Positions 7,994-17,777 of a DNA stretch of 64,000 bases are shown one piece after another. The notes beneath the pieces are model-generated. The model worked only from the letters and a program-made list of their open reading frames with translations. It was not told the origin of the DNA and did no database searches. The translations under genes and the position numbers were made by a program. The stretch comes from JACCTU01 sp963788055 (GTDB lineage: Bacteria > Actinomycetota > Thermoleophilia > Gaiellales > Gaiellaceae), in assembly GCA_963788055.1 (NCBI GenBank), contig CAWBFA010000005.1:1-64000 (forward strand), written 5' to 3'. Each line of letters begins with the position of its first letter. Position 1 is the stretch's first letter.

Positions 7994-9156
7994 TGCTCTG
8001 GCGTCCCGACGATCACGCCACTCTGACCGATCGCGAGTGGGACCCCGAAGGCGTTCGCGAAGCAATCCGCGCAATCGCCGCGAGCGCGGATTCAGCGTTC
8101 GACCCCGACGGCCTTTGGCTGACGGAAGAGCGAGACCTCGCGTACGGCGTGTCGCCGGTCAAGGATCTCTACGCCGGCGCGGCGGGGGTGGCGTTCGCGC
8201 TCGACGCGCTGCGCCGCCGCGGCCACGCGGACGTCGCGGTCGATCTCGCCGGCGCCGCGCTCCGCACGCTCGAGCTGTGGCAGCACGCTCCCGACTACGA
8301 CGACTACGAGTCGAGGCCGACGCCGAGCGACTCAGGACTGCTCTTCGGCGAGGCAGGAATCCTGACGGTTGCGTTTCGCCTCGCACCGAGCGACGAACTC
8401 GCGGACCGACTGCTCGTGCGCGTGCGCGAGAACGTGCACAACGACGCGAACGAGCTCATGTGGGGCGCGCCCGGAACGATGGTCGCCGCTCACGCGATGC
8501 ACGCCTGGACCGGTGAGCAACGGTGGCGCGACGCGTGGGTCCAGAGCGCCGACGAGCTTCGGCAGCGGCGGGACGCGGACGGCCTCTGGACACAGCTCCT
8601 GTCTGGCAAGCCGGCGCGGTACGTCGGTCCTGCCCACGGCGCCGTCGGGAACGTCCTTGCGCTCTTGCAAGGAGAGCCGACCGAAGACGTAGACGCCGTC
8701 GCCGAGACACTCGAACGGACGGCGATCGTCGAAGCCGGACTGGCGAACTGGCCGCCGATCGAAGGCGTGGACCTTGTCGGCAGCAACGGCGAGATCCGGG
8801 TCCAGTGGTGCCACGGCGCACCGGGAATCGTCAGCTCGGCCGCCTCGTACCTGCCCGAGGAGCTCCTCCTCGCCGGCGCCGAGCTCACGTGGCACGCAGG
8901 CCCCCACGGGAAGGGGCCAGGGCTCTGTCACGGGACGTCGGGCAACGGCTACGCGCTGCTGAAGGCCTTCGAGCGCACCGGCGACGAGCGCTGGCTCGAC
9001 CGGGCGCGGCGCTTCGCAATGCACGCGCTCGAGCAAGTCGAGCGCCGCGGCCGCGGGCACTACTCCCTCTTCACCGGCGACCTCGGCGTGGCGCTCTTCG
9101 CCGCCGACTGCCTCGACGCCCGCGCACGCTTTCCGATCCTCGACTCCTGGGACTGA
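7993..9156 (+). CDS. LanC-like protein 2
   Basis: Intact 387-residue member of the tandem trio. Barrel motifs are LYAGAAGVAF (60-69), FGEAGIL (118-124), WGAPGTM (157-163), HGAVGN (215-220), QWCHGAPGI (271-279), LCHGTSGNGY (311-320) and LFTGDLGVALFAADCL (359-374). His215, Cys273, Cys312 and His313 occupy the places of the catalytic His and the three zinc ligands of NisC-type cyclases. Stand-alone LanC homologues (eukaryotic LanCL proteins) add glutathione to dehydroalanine/dehydrobutyrine, so a protein-repair or detoxifying thiol-addition role is one reading; a cyclase for an unlinked precursor is another. Coupled to both neighbours through TGATG. Confidence 0.85.
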   Translation: MLWRPDDHATLTDREWDPEGVREAIRAIAASADSAFDPDGLWLTEERDLAYGVSPVKDLYAGAAGVAFALDALRRRGHADVAVDLAGAALRTLELWQHAPDYDDYESRPTPSDSGLLFGEAGILTVAFRLAPSDELADRLLVRVRENVHNDANELMWGAPGTMVAAHAMHAWTGEQRWRDAWVQSADELRQRRDADGLWTQLLSGKPARYVGPAHGAVGNVLALLQGEPTEDVDAVAETLERTAIVEAGLANWPPIEGVDLVGSNGEIRVQWCHGAPGIVSSAASYLPEELLLAGAELTWHAGPHGKGPGLCHGTSGNGYALLKAFERTGDERWLDRARRFAMHALEQVERRGRGHYSLFTGDLGVALFAADCLDARARFPILDSWD

Positions 9157-10308
9157 TGCTCTGGCGCCCGGGCGACCACGCCGCTCTGACCGATCGCGAG
9201 TGGGACGCCGGGCGGGCCCAAGACGCGATCCAGTCGATCGTGGCGGACGCCGAGCGCGCGTATCGCGGCGACGAGCTCTGGCCGGCCGACGAGTCGGACG
9301 CGCCTGATGGGAACGCCGCGTTGACGACCCTGTACATAGGAGCGGCCGGCGTCGTGTGGGCGCTCGACGCCCTCCGCCGGCGAGGACGAGCGGAAGTCGG
9401 GCTGGACCTCGAGCGCGCCGCGGCTTACGCACTGTCTCGGTGCCGCGAGGAGCCGGACTTCGTCGGCGCCGAACCTGCCGACGCCCGCGGAGTCCAGCCT
9501 CCTCTGCGGCGAGGCCGGAGTCCTCCTGGTTGCGTACCAGCTCGCCCCGGACGCCGTGCGCGCGGACCGACTCTTCGAGCTGATCGTCGCCAACGCCCGG
9601 AACGAGTCGAACGAGCTGTCGTGGGGATCACCGGGCACGATGCTCGCCGCGCGCGCGATGCACGCCTGGACCGGAGAGCAGCGGTGGCTCGACGCCTGGA
9701 CCGACAGCGCCGACGAACTCCTCGCGCGGCGGGAGCCTGACGGGCTCTGGACGCAGCACGCCTTCGGCAGGACCCTCCGCATGCTCGGGCCGGCGCACGG
9801 CGCCGCGGGCAATCAGCTCGCGCTGCTCCAGGGAGAGCCCGGCGACGAGAGTCCCACCGCAGTCGCGCTGACCCAAGCAGCAATGGTCGAAGATGGTCTG
9901 GCGAACTGGCCGAGAGAGGTCGGCCACAGCCGGGACGATCTCCGCGTCCAGTGGTGTCACGGCGCGCCGGGGATCGTGATCTCCGCGTCGTCCTATCTCG
10001 ACGACGAACTCGTGCTCGCCGCCTCGGAGCTCGTCTGGCGCGCCGGCCCGATGGGCGACGAGAAGGGCGCCTGCATCTGCCACGGCACCGCCGGCAACGG
10101 CTACGCCTTCCTCAAGACCTTCGAGCGCACCAACGACGAACGCTGGCTCGACCGCGCGCGGCGCTTTGCGATGCACGCGCTCGAGCAGGTCGAGCTCCGC
10201 GGCCGCAGCCGCTACTCGCTCTTCACCGGCGACCTCGGCGTCGCGCTCTACGCCGCCGACTGTCTCGACGCGCGCGCGCGCTTCCCCATCCTCGACACGT
10301 TCGACTAA
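9156..10308 (+). CDS. LanC-like protein 3 (one frameshift)
   Basis: Third tandem paralogue, about 383 residues after allowing for one extra base near 9474; the two halves then align without a gap to paralogue 2. Landmarks are LYIGAAGVVWALDAL, CGEAGVLLVAYQL, WGSPGTM, HGAAGN, QWCHGAPGIV, ICHGTAGNGYAF and LFTGDLGVALYAADCL, so the zinc ligands and catalytic His are kept. All three proteins begin with MLWRP/MLYKP and end near RARxPIxD, indicating tandem duplication of a whole gene. The operon ends here, 11 bases before a convergent GNAT gene; no terminator hairpin is obvious. Confidence 0.8.
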
Positions 10309-10319
10309 AGCGCTTGGGC

Positions 10320-10856
10320 TCAGCCCTCCTGCTCGAGGTCGCCTGGAAGGAGCGAAAACGAGACGTAGTCGACACGTCGCCCGTCGATCTCTCCGTACGA
10401 GCGGAGCACGCCTTCCCGCTGGAAGCCGCTGTGTTCCGCGACCCGTTGCGAAGGACGGTTGGAGGGTTCCGTCAGCAGTCCGAGACGTGCAAGCGCGAGG
10501 TCATGAAGCGCCCATCTTGAGACGAGCCTCAGCGCGCGGGATGCGAGTCCTCTTCCTCTCGCCTCGGGAAGGAGCCAGTAACCGACGAATCCTCGGCGCG
10601 CAACAACCAGATTCACCCAGACGTGACCCACGCAGAGATCAGCGCCATCGCAGATCGCGAACGTCGCCGACTCGTCGTCGTTCCAACGCCGTCGGTTCAG
10701 CTCGAGCAGCTCCTCAGCGGCCAGCGACGGCCGACCGAACCAGCGGATGACATCCGGATCGTGAATGCCCCGCTCGAGAGCAGAGAGATCACGCTGCTCG
10801 GGAGGCCTCACGCTGACGACGCCGTCGCTCAGTGGTGGATCCGGGGCCGTGATCAC
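10320..10856 (-). CDS. GNAT family N-acetyltransferase (RimJ/RimL-like)
   Basis: Protein of about 178 residues. It has the acetyl-CoA-binding segment GYWLLPEARGRGLASRALRLV (motif A, R/QxxGxG/A) and the later LLTEPSNRPSQRVAEHSGFQREGVLR typical of RimJ/RimL-type N-acetyltransferases that modify protein N-termini or small amines. The GTG start at 10856 lies 14 bases after the stop of the O-antigen ligase gene, so the two are probably cotranscribed. The substrate is unknown. Confidence 0.85.
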   Translation of the reverse strand: MITAPDPPLSDGVVSVRPPEQRDLSALERGIHDPDVIRWFGRPSLAAEELLELNRRRWNDDESATFAICDGADLCVGHVWVNLVVARRGFVGYWLLPEARGRGLASRALRLVSRWALHDLALARLGLLTEPSNRPSQRVAEHSGFQREGVLRSYGEIDGRRVDYVSFSLLPGDLEQEG

Positions 10857-10870
10857 GAAAAACGACGCCG

Positions 10871-12661
10871 CTAGCAGCCCGTCGGGTTCACCTTGCAGCG
10901 CGCCTTCTCGACCCACTCCACGTGCGGCCCGTGGGGATCGAGCGCGTACATCCGGTTGAAACGCACGTACGCGTCCTGGTACCGCCCGTTCTCGTACTCG
11001 AGCGAACCGAGCTGGAACCACGTCTCGCGGTTCTCCGGCTGCACCTCGGTCGCGCGCGCGTAGTACTCGCGGGCTTGGTCGAACTGGCCGAGCGCGTCCT
11101 GGATGAAGCCGAGGGCGAAGAGCGGCTCGACCGAGGTCGGGTTCAGCGTGCGCGCCTGCCGCGCGTTGTCGGCGGCGAGCGCGAGATCGCCCCGGTTGAT
11201 CGCGCGGTACGCGTCGTCGATGCGCCGGTCGGCGAGCCACGGCGCCGCGAGCGAGTAGACGCCCGCGAGCGCGAGCGCGGCGACGCCGGCCGCCCAGAGC
11301 GTCTCGCGTCCCCCGTCCCGCCACCCGCGCCCGAGCAGCACGCCGAGCGTCGCGAACGCGACTCCGCCCGCCGCCGTGAAGCCCCAGTGGATGTCGTAGA
11401 GCACGCCGATCCCGAACAACGCGAGAACGAAGAGCAGAGCGCGCTCGTCGCGCCGCACCGCCAACGCCGCAGCCACGACCGCCCCGGCGAACAACCCGAA
11501 ACCGATCAGCCCCGTCTCGCTCGCAAGCTGCAGCGGCAGCGAGTGCGGCTCGCGCACCTCGACGTTCGACTCGCGGTAGCGGCGATGCGTCACCTGGAAC
11601 GCGCCGGCGCCGTTCCCGACGACCGGGTTGTCCGCGAACCCGCGCGCCGCCTCCTCCCACCACTGCGCCCGGTTGTTGCCGCTCGCCTCGGTGAAGCGGG
11701 TCGGGCTCTCCGGCGTCACGGGATCGGTGAAGTCGAGCGCCGCACGCACCCCGAAGAAGAGGAACGCGGCGGCGCCCAGCGGCACGACCACCCACGCCGC
11801 GCGCCGCAGCAGCGGCCACGGCAGCTCCTGCCGCGCGAGCACCGCGACCACGCCCGCGCCGGCGACGAGCGCGAGCCCGAGCCAAAGCCCGGCCGAGAGC
11901 CGCTCCGAGTGCGGCTGCCCGTCCTTCGCGAGCCCGTCGAGCGACAAGCCGAAGCCGCCGACCACCAACGCGGGCGGCACCGAGATCGTCAGCCGCAGCG
12001 CCGGCTCGTACCGAGCACGCTCGAGCACGAGCCAGCCCGCACCCGCGAGCGTCGCGAGCAGCAGCCCGCCGCGCGACTGCGTCAGCAGGATCGCGACCAC
12101 CGAGCCGTAAAGAAGCAAGCCAGACGCCAGCCGCGACGACAGCCGAAGCGCGAGAGGAATGCCGAACGCCGCGACGAGCCCGAGCGTGTTCCAGTACCCG
12201 ATCGGCTCGTGCAGCCGCGCGCGCCGTCCGTCGTCGAGCGCGAACACCTTGACGACCAGCGCCCACGAGACGAGCAGCCCGACGAGCCCCGCGAGCACGT
12301 CGGCGAACCGCCGCCGATCGACGAACAGCCCCAGCACGAGAAACGCGAGATAGACAAAGGTGCGGTTGAAGAAATCCCACGACCGGTCGGGCGCCTCGGA
12401 CCAGAGGGTCGACGACGCGCTCCAGAGCGCGAATGCAGCGAAGAGCGCGAGGCAGACGAGTCCCGCGCGCGTCAGCACCGGCCGCGGCAGCGCTCCCGAG
12501 AGCGACGCGCCGAGCACGCAGGCCGCGGCGACGATCGCCGCGACGCCGACCCAGAAGAACCGCCCCTCCCCGAGGATCGAGGGCCGCCGCGAGCAGGATC
12601 CCGAGGGCGGCGAGGACCGCGTTGCCGCCGCTCCGCACGCGGCGACGCTACCACCGGCCAA
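10871..12661 (-). CDS. O-antigen ligase/polymerase-type membrane protein with TPR tail
   Basis: Large polytopic membrane protein (~590 residues) of the Wzy/WaaL O-antigen ligase superfamily, acting on lipid-linked glycans in the outer leaflet of the membrane. About 10-12 transmembrane segments are followed by the signature loop NPVVGNGAGAFQ...REPHSLPLQLASETGL, then a periplasmic-type C-terminus with two or three TPR repeats (about residues 500-575) ending in a Cys-containing tail. The open frame starts at 12661, but a cleaner hydrophobic N-terminus (NAVLAALGILLAAAL) lies in the adjacent frame starting at 12638, joined by one extra base near 12577. That version is probably the real one. Confidence 0.8.
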   Translation of the reverse strand: MAGGSVAACGAAATRSSPPSGSCSRRPSILGEGRFFWVGVAAIVAAACVLGASLSGALPRPVLTRAGLVCLALFAAFALWSASSTLWSEAPDRSWDFFNRTFVYLAFLVLGLFVDRRRFADVLAGLVGLLVSWALVVKVFALDDGRRARLHEPIGYWNTLGLVAAFGIPLALRLSSRLASGLLLYGSVVAILLTQSRGGLLLATLAGAGWLVLERARYEPALRLTISVPPALVVGGFGLSLDGLAKDGQPHSERLSAGLWLGLALVAGAGVVAVLARQELPWPLLRRAAWVVVPLGAAAFLFFGVRAALDFTDPVTPESPTRFTEASGNNRAQWWEEAARGFADNPVVGNGAGAFQVTHRRYRESNVEVREPHSLPLQLASETGLIGFGLFAGAVVAAALAVRRDERALLFVLALFGIGVLYDIHWGFTAAGGVAFATLGVLLGRGWRDGGRETLWAAGVAALALAGVYSLAAPWLADRRIDDAYRAINRGDLALAADNARQARTLNPTSVEPLFALGFIQDALGQFDQAREYYARATEVQPENRETWFQLGSLEYENGRYQDAYVRFNRMYALDPHGPHVEWVEKARCKVNPTGC

Positions 12662-12749
12662 TCCCGCTTACAAAGCGCTTACCTGGGTATTACTGCTGGC
12701 TCACCCCGAGCGGGGACACTCAGCTTTCGGGCCTCGCCCGTATCCCAGC

Positions 12750-13265
12750 ATGCTCAAGCGCCTGACCCTCCTCACCGTCCTCCTCTGCAGCCTGGTCGCA
12801 CTCGTGCCGGCAACGGCCTCGGCGGCGACGTGCTGGAAGGAGCTGGTGAACGACTACTGGGCCGACAACCGCGTCGACCGCACCTATCCGATCTCCTGCT
12901 ACCGCGAGGCGATGGAGAAGCTGCCGAACGACGTGCAGGAGTACTCGGACGCGCAGGACGACCTCCGCCGAGCCCTCCTCGCCGCGATCCGCGACGACCG
13001 CGACAGCGGCGGCTACAGCGACCCGAACGAGAGCGCGGCCCCGGTGGGCTCCTCGGACGACGGGGGCGGCGACGGCTTCTTCGCCCAGGTGATCGAGAAA
13101 CTCGGCCCGAAGAACGCCGACTCGATCCCGGTGCCCCTGCTCGTGCTCGGCTCGCTCGCTCTCCTCCTGATCGGGGCCGCCGGCGTGAGCTACCTCGCCC
13201 GGTATCTCCAGGCCCGCAAGATGAACCCCGCCACGTCCGCGGGCCCCCACGAGCCCAACCCGTAG
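12750..13265 (+). CDS. Exported membrane-anchored protein of unknown function
   Basis: Protein of 171 residues. A signal peptide spans residues 1-27 (cleavage after TASAA). An acidic extracellular segment contains two Cys (TCWKELVNDYW and ISCYREAMEKL) that may pair. A disordered Asp/Gly/Ser stretch follows, then a single transmembrane helix near residues 133-157 (VPLLVLGSLALLLIGAAGVSYL) and a short basic tail. The architecture is frequent in actinobacterial hypothetical proteins, but I know no function. The ATG at 12750 begins the signal peptide, so the frame upstream is not used. It reads toward nrdJ, which has its own ribosome binding site. Confidence 0.75.
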   Translation: MLKRLTLLTVLLCSLVALVPATASAATCWKELVNDYWADNRVDRTYPISCYREAMEKLPNDVQEYSDAQDDLRRALLAAIRDDRDSGGYSDPNESAAPVGSSDDGGGDGFFAQVIEKLGPKNADSIPVPLLVLGSLALLLIGAAGVSYLARYLQARKMNPATSAGPHEPNP

Positions 13266-13367
13266 GGCTCCGGAACCCGCGCGGTTCCGTCCGACTCGAC
13301 TCCTACCTTGCTTGGTCCGCCGCACGCGGCGACCCCGCCCACGTAGTTAGCCTTGGAGGAGACAGAA

Positions 13368-16124
13368 ATGGCGAGCGCAGAGCAGACGAAGACCGCCGAA
13401 ACGACCCTCGAGGAGGTCGTCAACACCGTCGTCGACGAAGGTCGGACGGTCGGCGTTCGCCGGTACTTCACGATCCAGGACCGCGACCCCTTCGACGAGA
13501 TCGAGTGGGAGATCCGCGACGCGTTCATCCCCGGCAAGGACAAGCCGGTCTTCGAGCAGAAGGGCGTGGAGTTCCCGAAGTTCTGGTCGCAGACGGCGAC
13601 CAACATCGTCGCGCAGAAGTACTTCCGCGGCCGCATGACCTCGCCCGAGCGCGAGCGCTCCGTGAAGCAGATGATCGGGCGGATCGTCGACACCACGGGT
13701 GCCTGGGGGCGCGAGGGCGGCTACTTCGCGGACGAGGCCGAGGCGCAGACCTTCGAGGACGAGCTCAAGGCGATCCTCGTCAACCAGATGGCGGCGTTCA
13801 ACTCGCCGGTCTGGTTCAACGTGGGCTTCGAGGAGAAGCCGCAGTGCTCCGCGTGCTTCATCCTCTCGATCGACGACTCGATGGAGGACATCCTCGACTG
13901 GATCCGCCGCGAGGGCGTCATCTTCCGCGGCGGCTCGGGCTCGGGCGTCAACCTCTCGAAGCTGCGCTCCTCCAAGGAGCAGCTCTCGAAGGGCGGCTAC
14001 GCCTCAGGGCCGGTGTCGTTCATGCGCGGCGCCGACGCGTCCGCCGGCACGATCAAGTCGGGCGGCAAGACGCGGCGCGCGGCGAAGATGGTCGTGCTCG
14101 ACATCGACCACCCCGACGTCGAGGAGTTCATCTGGTGCAAGGCCAAGGAGGAGCGCAAGGCGCGCGTCCTCGAGCAGGCGGGCTACGACATGTCGCTCGA
14201 CTCGTCCGACTGGGCCTCGATCCAGTACCAGAACGCGAACAACTCGGTGCGCGTCACCGACGCGTTCATGGAGGCGGCCGCAGCCGGCGCCGAGTGGAAC
14301 CTCACCGCGCGCACCGACGGCACCGTCGTCGACACGGTCGAGGCTCGCAACCTGCTCGACCAGATGTCGGAGGCCGCGTGGGAGTGCGCCGACCCGGGCG
14401 TCCAGTACGACACGACGATCAACTCGTGGCACACGCTGCCGAACACCGGGCGGATCAACGCGTCGAACCCGTGCTCGGAGTACATGTCGATCGACAACTC
14501 GGCGTGCAACCTCGCCTCGATCAACCTGCTCAAGTTCCGCAAGGAGGACGGCGAGTTCGACGTCGAGGCGTTCGAGCACACCTGCGACACGGTCTTCCTC
14601 GCGCAGGAGATCCTCGTCGGCTACTCGTCGTACCCGACGCCCGAGATCGAGGGCAACGCGAAGGCGTACCGCCAGCTCGGCCTCGGCTACGCGAACCTCG
14701 GCGCGCTGCTGATGGCGCGCGGGCTCCCGTACGACTCCGACGAGGGCCGCGCCTACGCGGCGGCGATCACGGCGCTGATGACGGGCCGCGCGTACCGCAA
14801 GTCCGCGGAGATCGCGTCCCGGATGGGCGCATTCGCCGGGCATCAGAAGAACGCCGCGGCGATGCTCGAGCGTGATCTCGAAGCACCGCGCCTCGGTCGG
14901 GAACATCGAGAACCAGACGACGATCGCGTCCGACCTGCTCGGTCGCGGCGCGCAAGTCGTGGGACGACGCGCTCGACCTCGGCGAGGTCGCCGGCTTCCG
15001 GAACGCTCAGGCCACGGTGCTCGCGCCGACCGGGACGATCAGCTTCATGATGGATTGCGACACGACGGGCGTCGAGCCCGACTTCTCGCTCGTCAAGTCG
15101 AAGAAGCTCGTCGGCGGCGGCGAGATCACGATCGTCAACCGGACGGTGCCGATGGCGCTCGACAAGCTCGGCTACACGCCGAACGAGACGAGCGAGATCG
15201 TCGCGTTCATCGACGAGCGGAACACGATGGTCGGCGCGCCGTACCTGAAGACCGAGCACTACCCGGTCTTCGACTGCGCGGTCGGCGAGCGCGCGATCCA
15301 CTACATGGGCCACGTGAAGATGATGGGCGCGGTTCAGCCGTTCATCTCGGGCGCGATCTCGAAGACGGTCAACCTCCCCGAGGAGACGACGGTCGCGGAG
15401 ATCTCGCAGCTCTGGATCGAGGCGTGGCAGCTCGGCGTCAAGGCGATCGCGATCTACCGCGACAACTGCAAGGTCGCGCAGCCGCTGTCGGGCAAGGGCG
15501 ACAAGGCCGCGCAGCTGCCGGCGATCGCACCCGCGCCGCTGACGCAGCGCCGCCGGCTGCCGTTGGACCGCGTCGAGGTCGGCCGCAAGTTCAGCGTCGG
15601 CGAGTACGAGGGCTACATCCACGTCGGCCTGTACGACGACGGGTGCGCCCGGCGACATCTTCGTCGACATCGCGAAGGACGGCACGACGATGGCCGGCCT
15701 GATGAACTCGCTGATGATCGCCGTCTCGATGGGCCTGCAGTACGGCGTCCCGCCGGAGGTCTACGTCTCGAAGCTCTCGCACATGCGCTTCGAGCCGAGC
15801 GGCCTCACGAACGACGCGGACATCCGCGCGGCGAAGTCGATCGTGGACTACATCTTCCGCTGGTTCGGCAAGAAGTTCCTGACGACGGAGCAGCAGGAAG
15901 AGGCGGGGATCCTCTCGGCGGAGGTCAAGGCGAAGCTCGCGGCGGGGTACGCGGCGGGCGCGGAGACGACCGCGAGCCCGGTCGAAGCGGCGTCACCCGG
16001 CCAGACGGCGCTGTTCAACGCGTGGGAAGACGCGGTCGAGTGCGCGAGGTGCGGCGGGCGGATGGTGCGGACGGGCAGCTGCTACACGTGCCGCGACTGC
16101 GGCACGAACACGGGCTGCAGCTAG
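13368..16124 (+). CDS. nrdJ: B12-dependent (class II) ribonucleotide reductase, three frameshifts
   Basis: Makes deoxyribonucleotides using adenosylcobalamin instead of an oxygen-dependent radical. A protein of about 918 residues. Signatures are AFNSPVWFNVGF, CSACFILSIDDSM, FRGGSGSGVNLS, the active-site strand NPCSEYMSIDNSACNLASINL, APTGTISFMMDCDTTGVEPD, and a C-terminal zinc ribbon CARCGG...CYTCRDCG typical of actinobacterial NrdJ. GGAGGA lies seven bases before the ATG. Extra bases near 14871, 14941 and 15644 break the frame; removing each restores continuous homology. An essential gene carrying three +1 changes argues for sequencing error rather than decay. A 98-bp copy of its 3' part lies at 17479..17576. 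Confidence 0.9.
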
Positions 16125-16141
16125 CAGTCAGCTGGACGAGC

Positions 16142-16175
16142 TCGCGCGGGGCCGCCTGACGGCGACCCCGCGCGA
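16142..16175. terminator. Bidirectional hairpin between nrdJ and a convergent gene
   Basis: Perfect 10-base-pair stem TCGCGCGGGG/CCCCGCGCGA, with further pairing of CGCC/GGCG inside the loop, lying between two convergent genes. There is no strong T-tract on either side. Confidence 0.65.
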
Positions 16176-16194
16176 AGACGTGCGAACGCTCTTC

Positions 16195-17304
16195 CTAGTC
16201 GAGTCCGATCTTGATGACCTGACCACCGCCGAAGCACACGGTGCATGTGGACACGTATGCCGCGCCTCGGCCGAAAGCGACGCCGTACGGCGCGAACAAG
16301 CCGCCGACCACCGTCTCATGGTTGCTGCTGCCCGGGTTGATCTTCACCAGTGCGCCGATCGGCCCAGTGAGCAGGCCGTTGCTCGAGATCTCCACCGCGT
16401 AGAGCGACCCGTCGGGCGCGAACGCCAGATCGGTGAGGTTGGTGAGCCCGGAGGCGTAGACCGTCGCGGCCTGGCCGGGAACGATGCGCCAGATGTTGGC
16501 ATCGCCCTTCTCGAACGGGAAGCCCGTCAACTGGCTGATGTAGTACGCGTCGTCGGGCCCCTGCACCACCGACGTCGGCACGGCGTCCGTGGGGATCTGC
16601 GTGCCCGGCGGCAGGCCCAGGAAGGGCGGGGCGAGCGCGCTCCCGGGGGGCAACGCCGTGATCGTGGTGAAGGTGCCCTTGTGCGATGCCCGCACCACGG
16701 CGTTGCCGCCGGCGTCGGCCAGGATGTAGCCGTCGCCCTGACGGACCAGGCCTACCGGGTTGGTGTCGATGTCGGTGCCGTCCGGGTTGGCCGCCATCTC
16801 GTTGGCGAGCACGTCGGCGAACAACGAAACGGCGTTGTCCTTGAGCTTGCCGGTGACCAAGGTCGCGAGCAGACCCGCCTGGGAGCCGTAGGCGGCTCGC
16901 AGCGCGTCGTTGCCACCAAGCCCGATGCTGAGCACGTACTTCTGGCTGCCGGTGAACGCGATGTCCGAGGGCCCCAAGGCCTCGCCTTCTCCGGCGATCG
17001 AGGGAAGCCCGGTCACCACACGGTCGTCCGCACCGGCGTCTCGAACCAGCGTGACCGCACCGGTAAAGCCGAAGCACGAAGGGCCTAGGGCCGGGTGCTC
17101 GACGCCACACGTGATCGAGCCGCCTCTGCCCGCCTCGACGACGTACAGCTCTCCGTCAGCCGAGAAGGTGAGGTGGCGAGGGTTGTCCAAGCCCGAGGCG
17201 ACGACCTGCGGCGTCGACTGCGCGGCTCCCGCCGTAGCAATCGCGAGCGCCAACATCGCCGCGGCCGCAACCGCGAGCGGTACTACGCGTCGTTTCGTAC
17301 GCAA
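16195..17304 (-). CDS. Secreted ScyD/ScyE-like beta-propeller protein
   Basis: Exported protein of about 369 residues. A Tat/Sec-like basic start (RTKRR) and hydrophobic core are followed by repeats of the NHL/SMP-30 propeller kind (LDNPRHLTFSADGELYVVEAG, NLTDLAFAPDGSLYAVE, FAPYGVAFGRGAAYVS). The pattern matches the ScyD/ScyE family, named after the cyanobacterial scytonemin cluster and common in actinobacteria as secreted proteins without scytonemin genes. The start is TTG at 17304, with GGAGGA six bases upstream; the longer open frame to 17412 is not needed. Cys occur in pairs, suggesting disulphides. The function here is unknown. Confidence 0.75.
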   Translation of the reverse strand: MRTKRRVVPLAVAAAAMLALAIATAGAAQSTPQVVASGLDNPRHLTFSADGELYVVEAGRGGSITCGVEHPALGPSCFGFTGAVTLVRDAGADDRVVTGLPSIAGEGEALGPSDIAFTGSQKYVLSIGLGGNDALRAAYGSQAGLLATLVTGKLKDNAVSLFADVLANEMAANPDGTDIDTNPVGLVRQGDGYILADAGGNAVVRASHKGTFTTITALPPGSALAPPFLGLPPGTQIPTDAVPTSVVQGPDDAYYISQLTGFPFEKGDANIWRIVPGQAATVYASGLTNLTDLAFAPDGSLYAVEISSNGLLTGPIGALVKINPGSSNHETVVGGLFAPYGVAFGRGAAYVSTCTVCFGGGQVIKIGLD

Positions 17305-17478
17305 TGAATCCTCCTTCAGGGAGGTTAGATCTTGACCACTACCGACAGCCGACCGCCGGCTGCCGGTTCGACGGCACCGCACCACCCTAACCCGGTGCAG
17401 CGTCCCCGCCAACCGGCCGCCCGACTAGTGGGTCGCTTCCTTGCTGTTCGCCGCGATGAGGACGGAGGGATGGCTGCT

Positions 17479-17576
17479 GGAGGACTACGTCTCGAAGCTC
17501 TCGCACATGCGCTTCGAGCCGACCGGCCTCACGAACGACGCGGACATCCGCGCGGCGAACTCGATCGTCGACTAAG
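17479..17576 (+). pseudogene. Duplicated internal fragment of nrdJ
   Basis: These 98 bases match nrdJ positions about 15752-15849 with five or six mismatches (roughly 95 percent identical) and keep the same codons (VSKLSHMRFEP...TNDADIRAA), ending in a stop TAA where nrdJ reads TAC. No start codon or upstream nrdJ homology is visible, so it is a stranded fragment, not a gene. The surrounding 470 bases (17305-17777) contain nothing else I can name. Confidence 0.8.
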
Positions 17577-17777
17577 CCTCGGGCACTGGCAGGCGCGCCA
17601 CTCCCTACGCCGTCCGGGACCAACGACTTCGTTCTCTGCATGATCGTTGCCGCGCGTGCCACTCCTAACGTGCACGACGATGTTCGACGTGGAGGAGATG
17701 GCGACCACCGCCGTCACGATCCGCTGCGCCTCGAGCGCGTCCGCACTGCGCGGCGCTGGTCGGCATGATCCAGGCCG

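Noticed and set aside
6439..9156. A single 905-codon open frame covering LanC-like 1 and 2
   Set aside because: It arises because the extra base near 7574 lets frame 1 run through the end of copy 1 into copy 2. The middle third is Arg-rich and unlike any LanC domain, and each protein has its own TGATG start.
6799..10308. A complete class I lanthipeptide cluster
   Set aside because: No dehydratase (LanB/LanM), precursor, protease or transporter is present between 5 and 13 kb, so the LanC genes should not be called a lantibiotic locus.
10922..14875. A 1317-codon plus-strand open frame opposite the O-antigen ligase
   Set aside because: Arg/Glu/Pro-rich antisense of the ligase and out-of-frame nrdJ; typical high-GC shadow with no domain.
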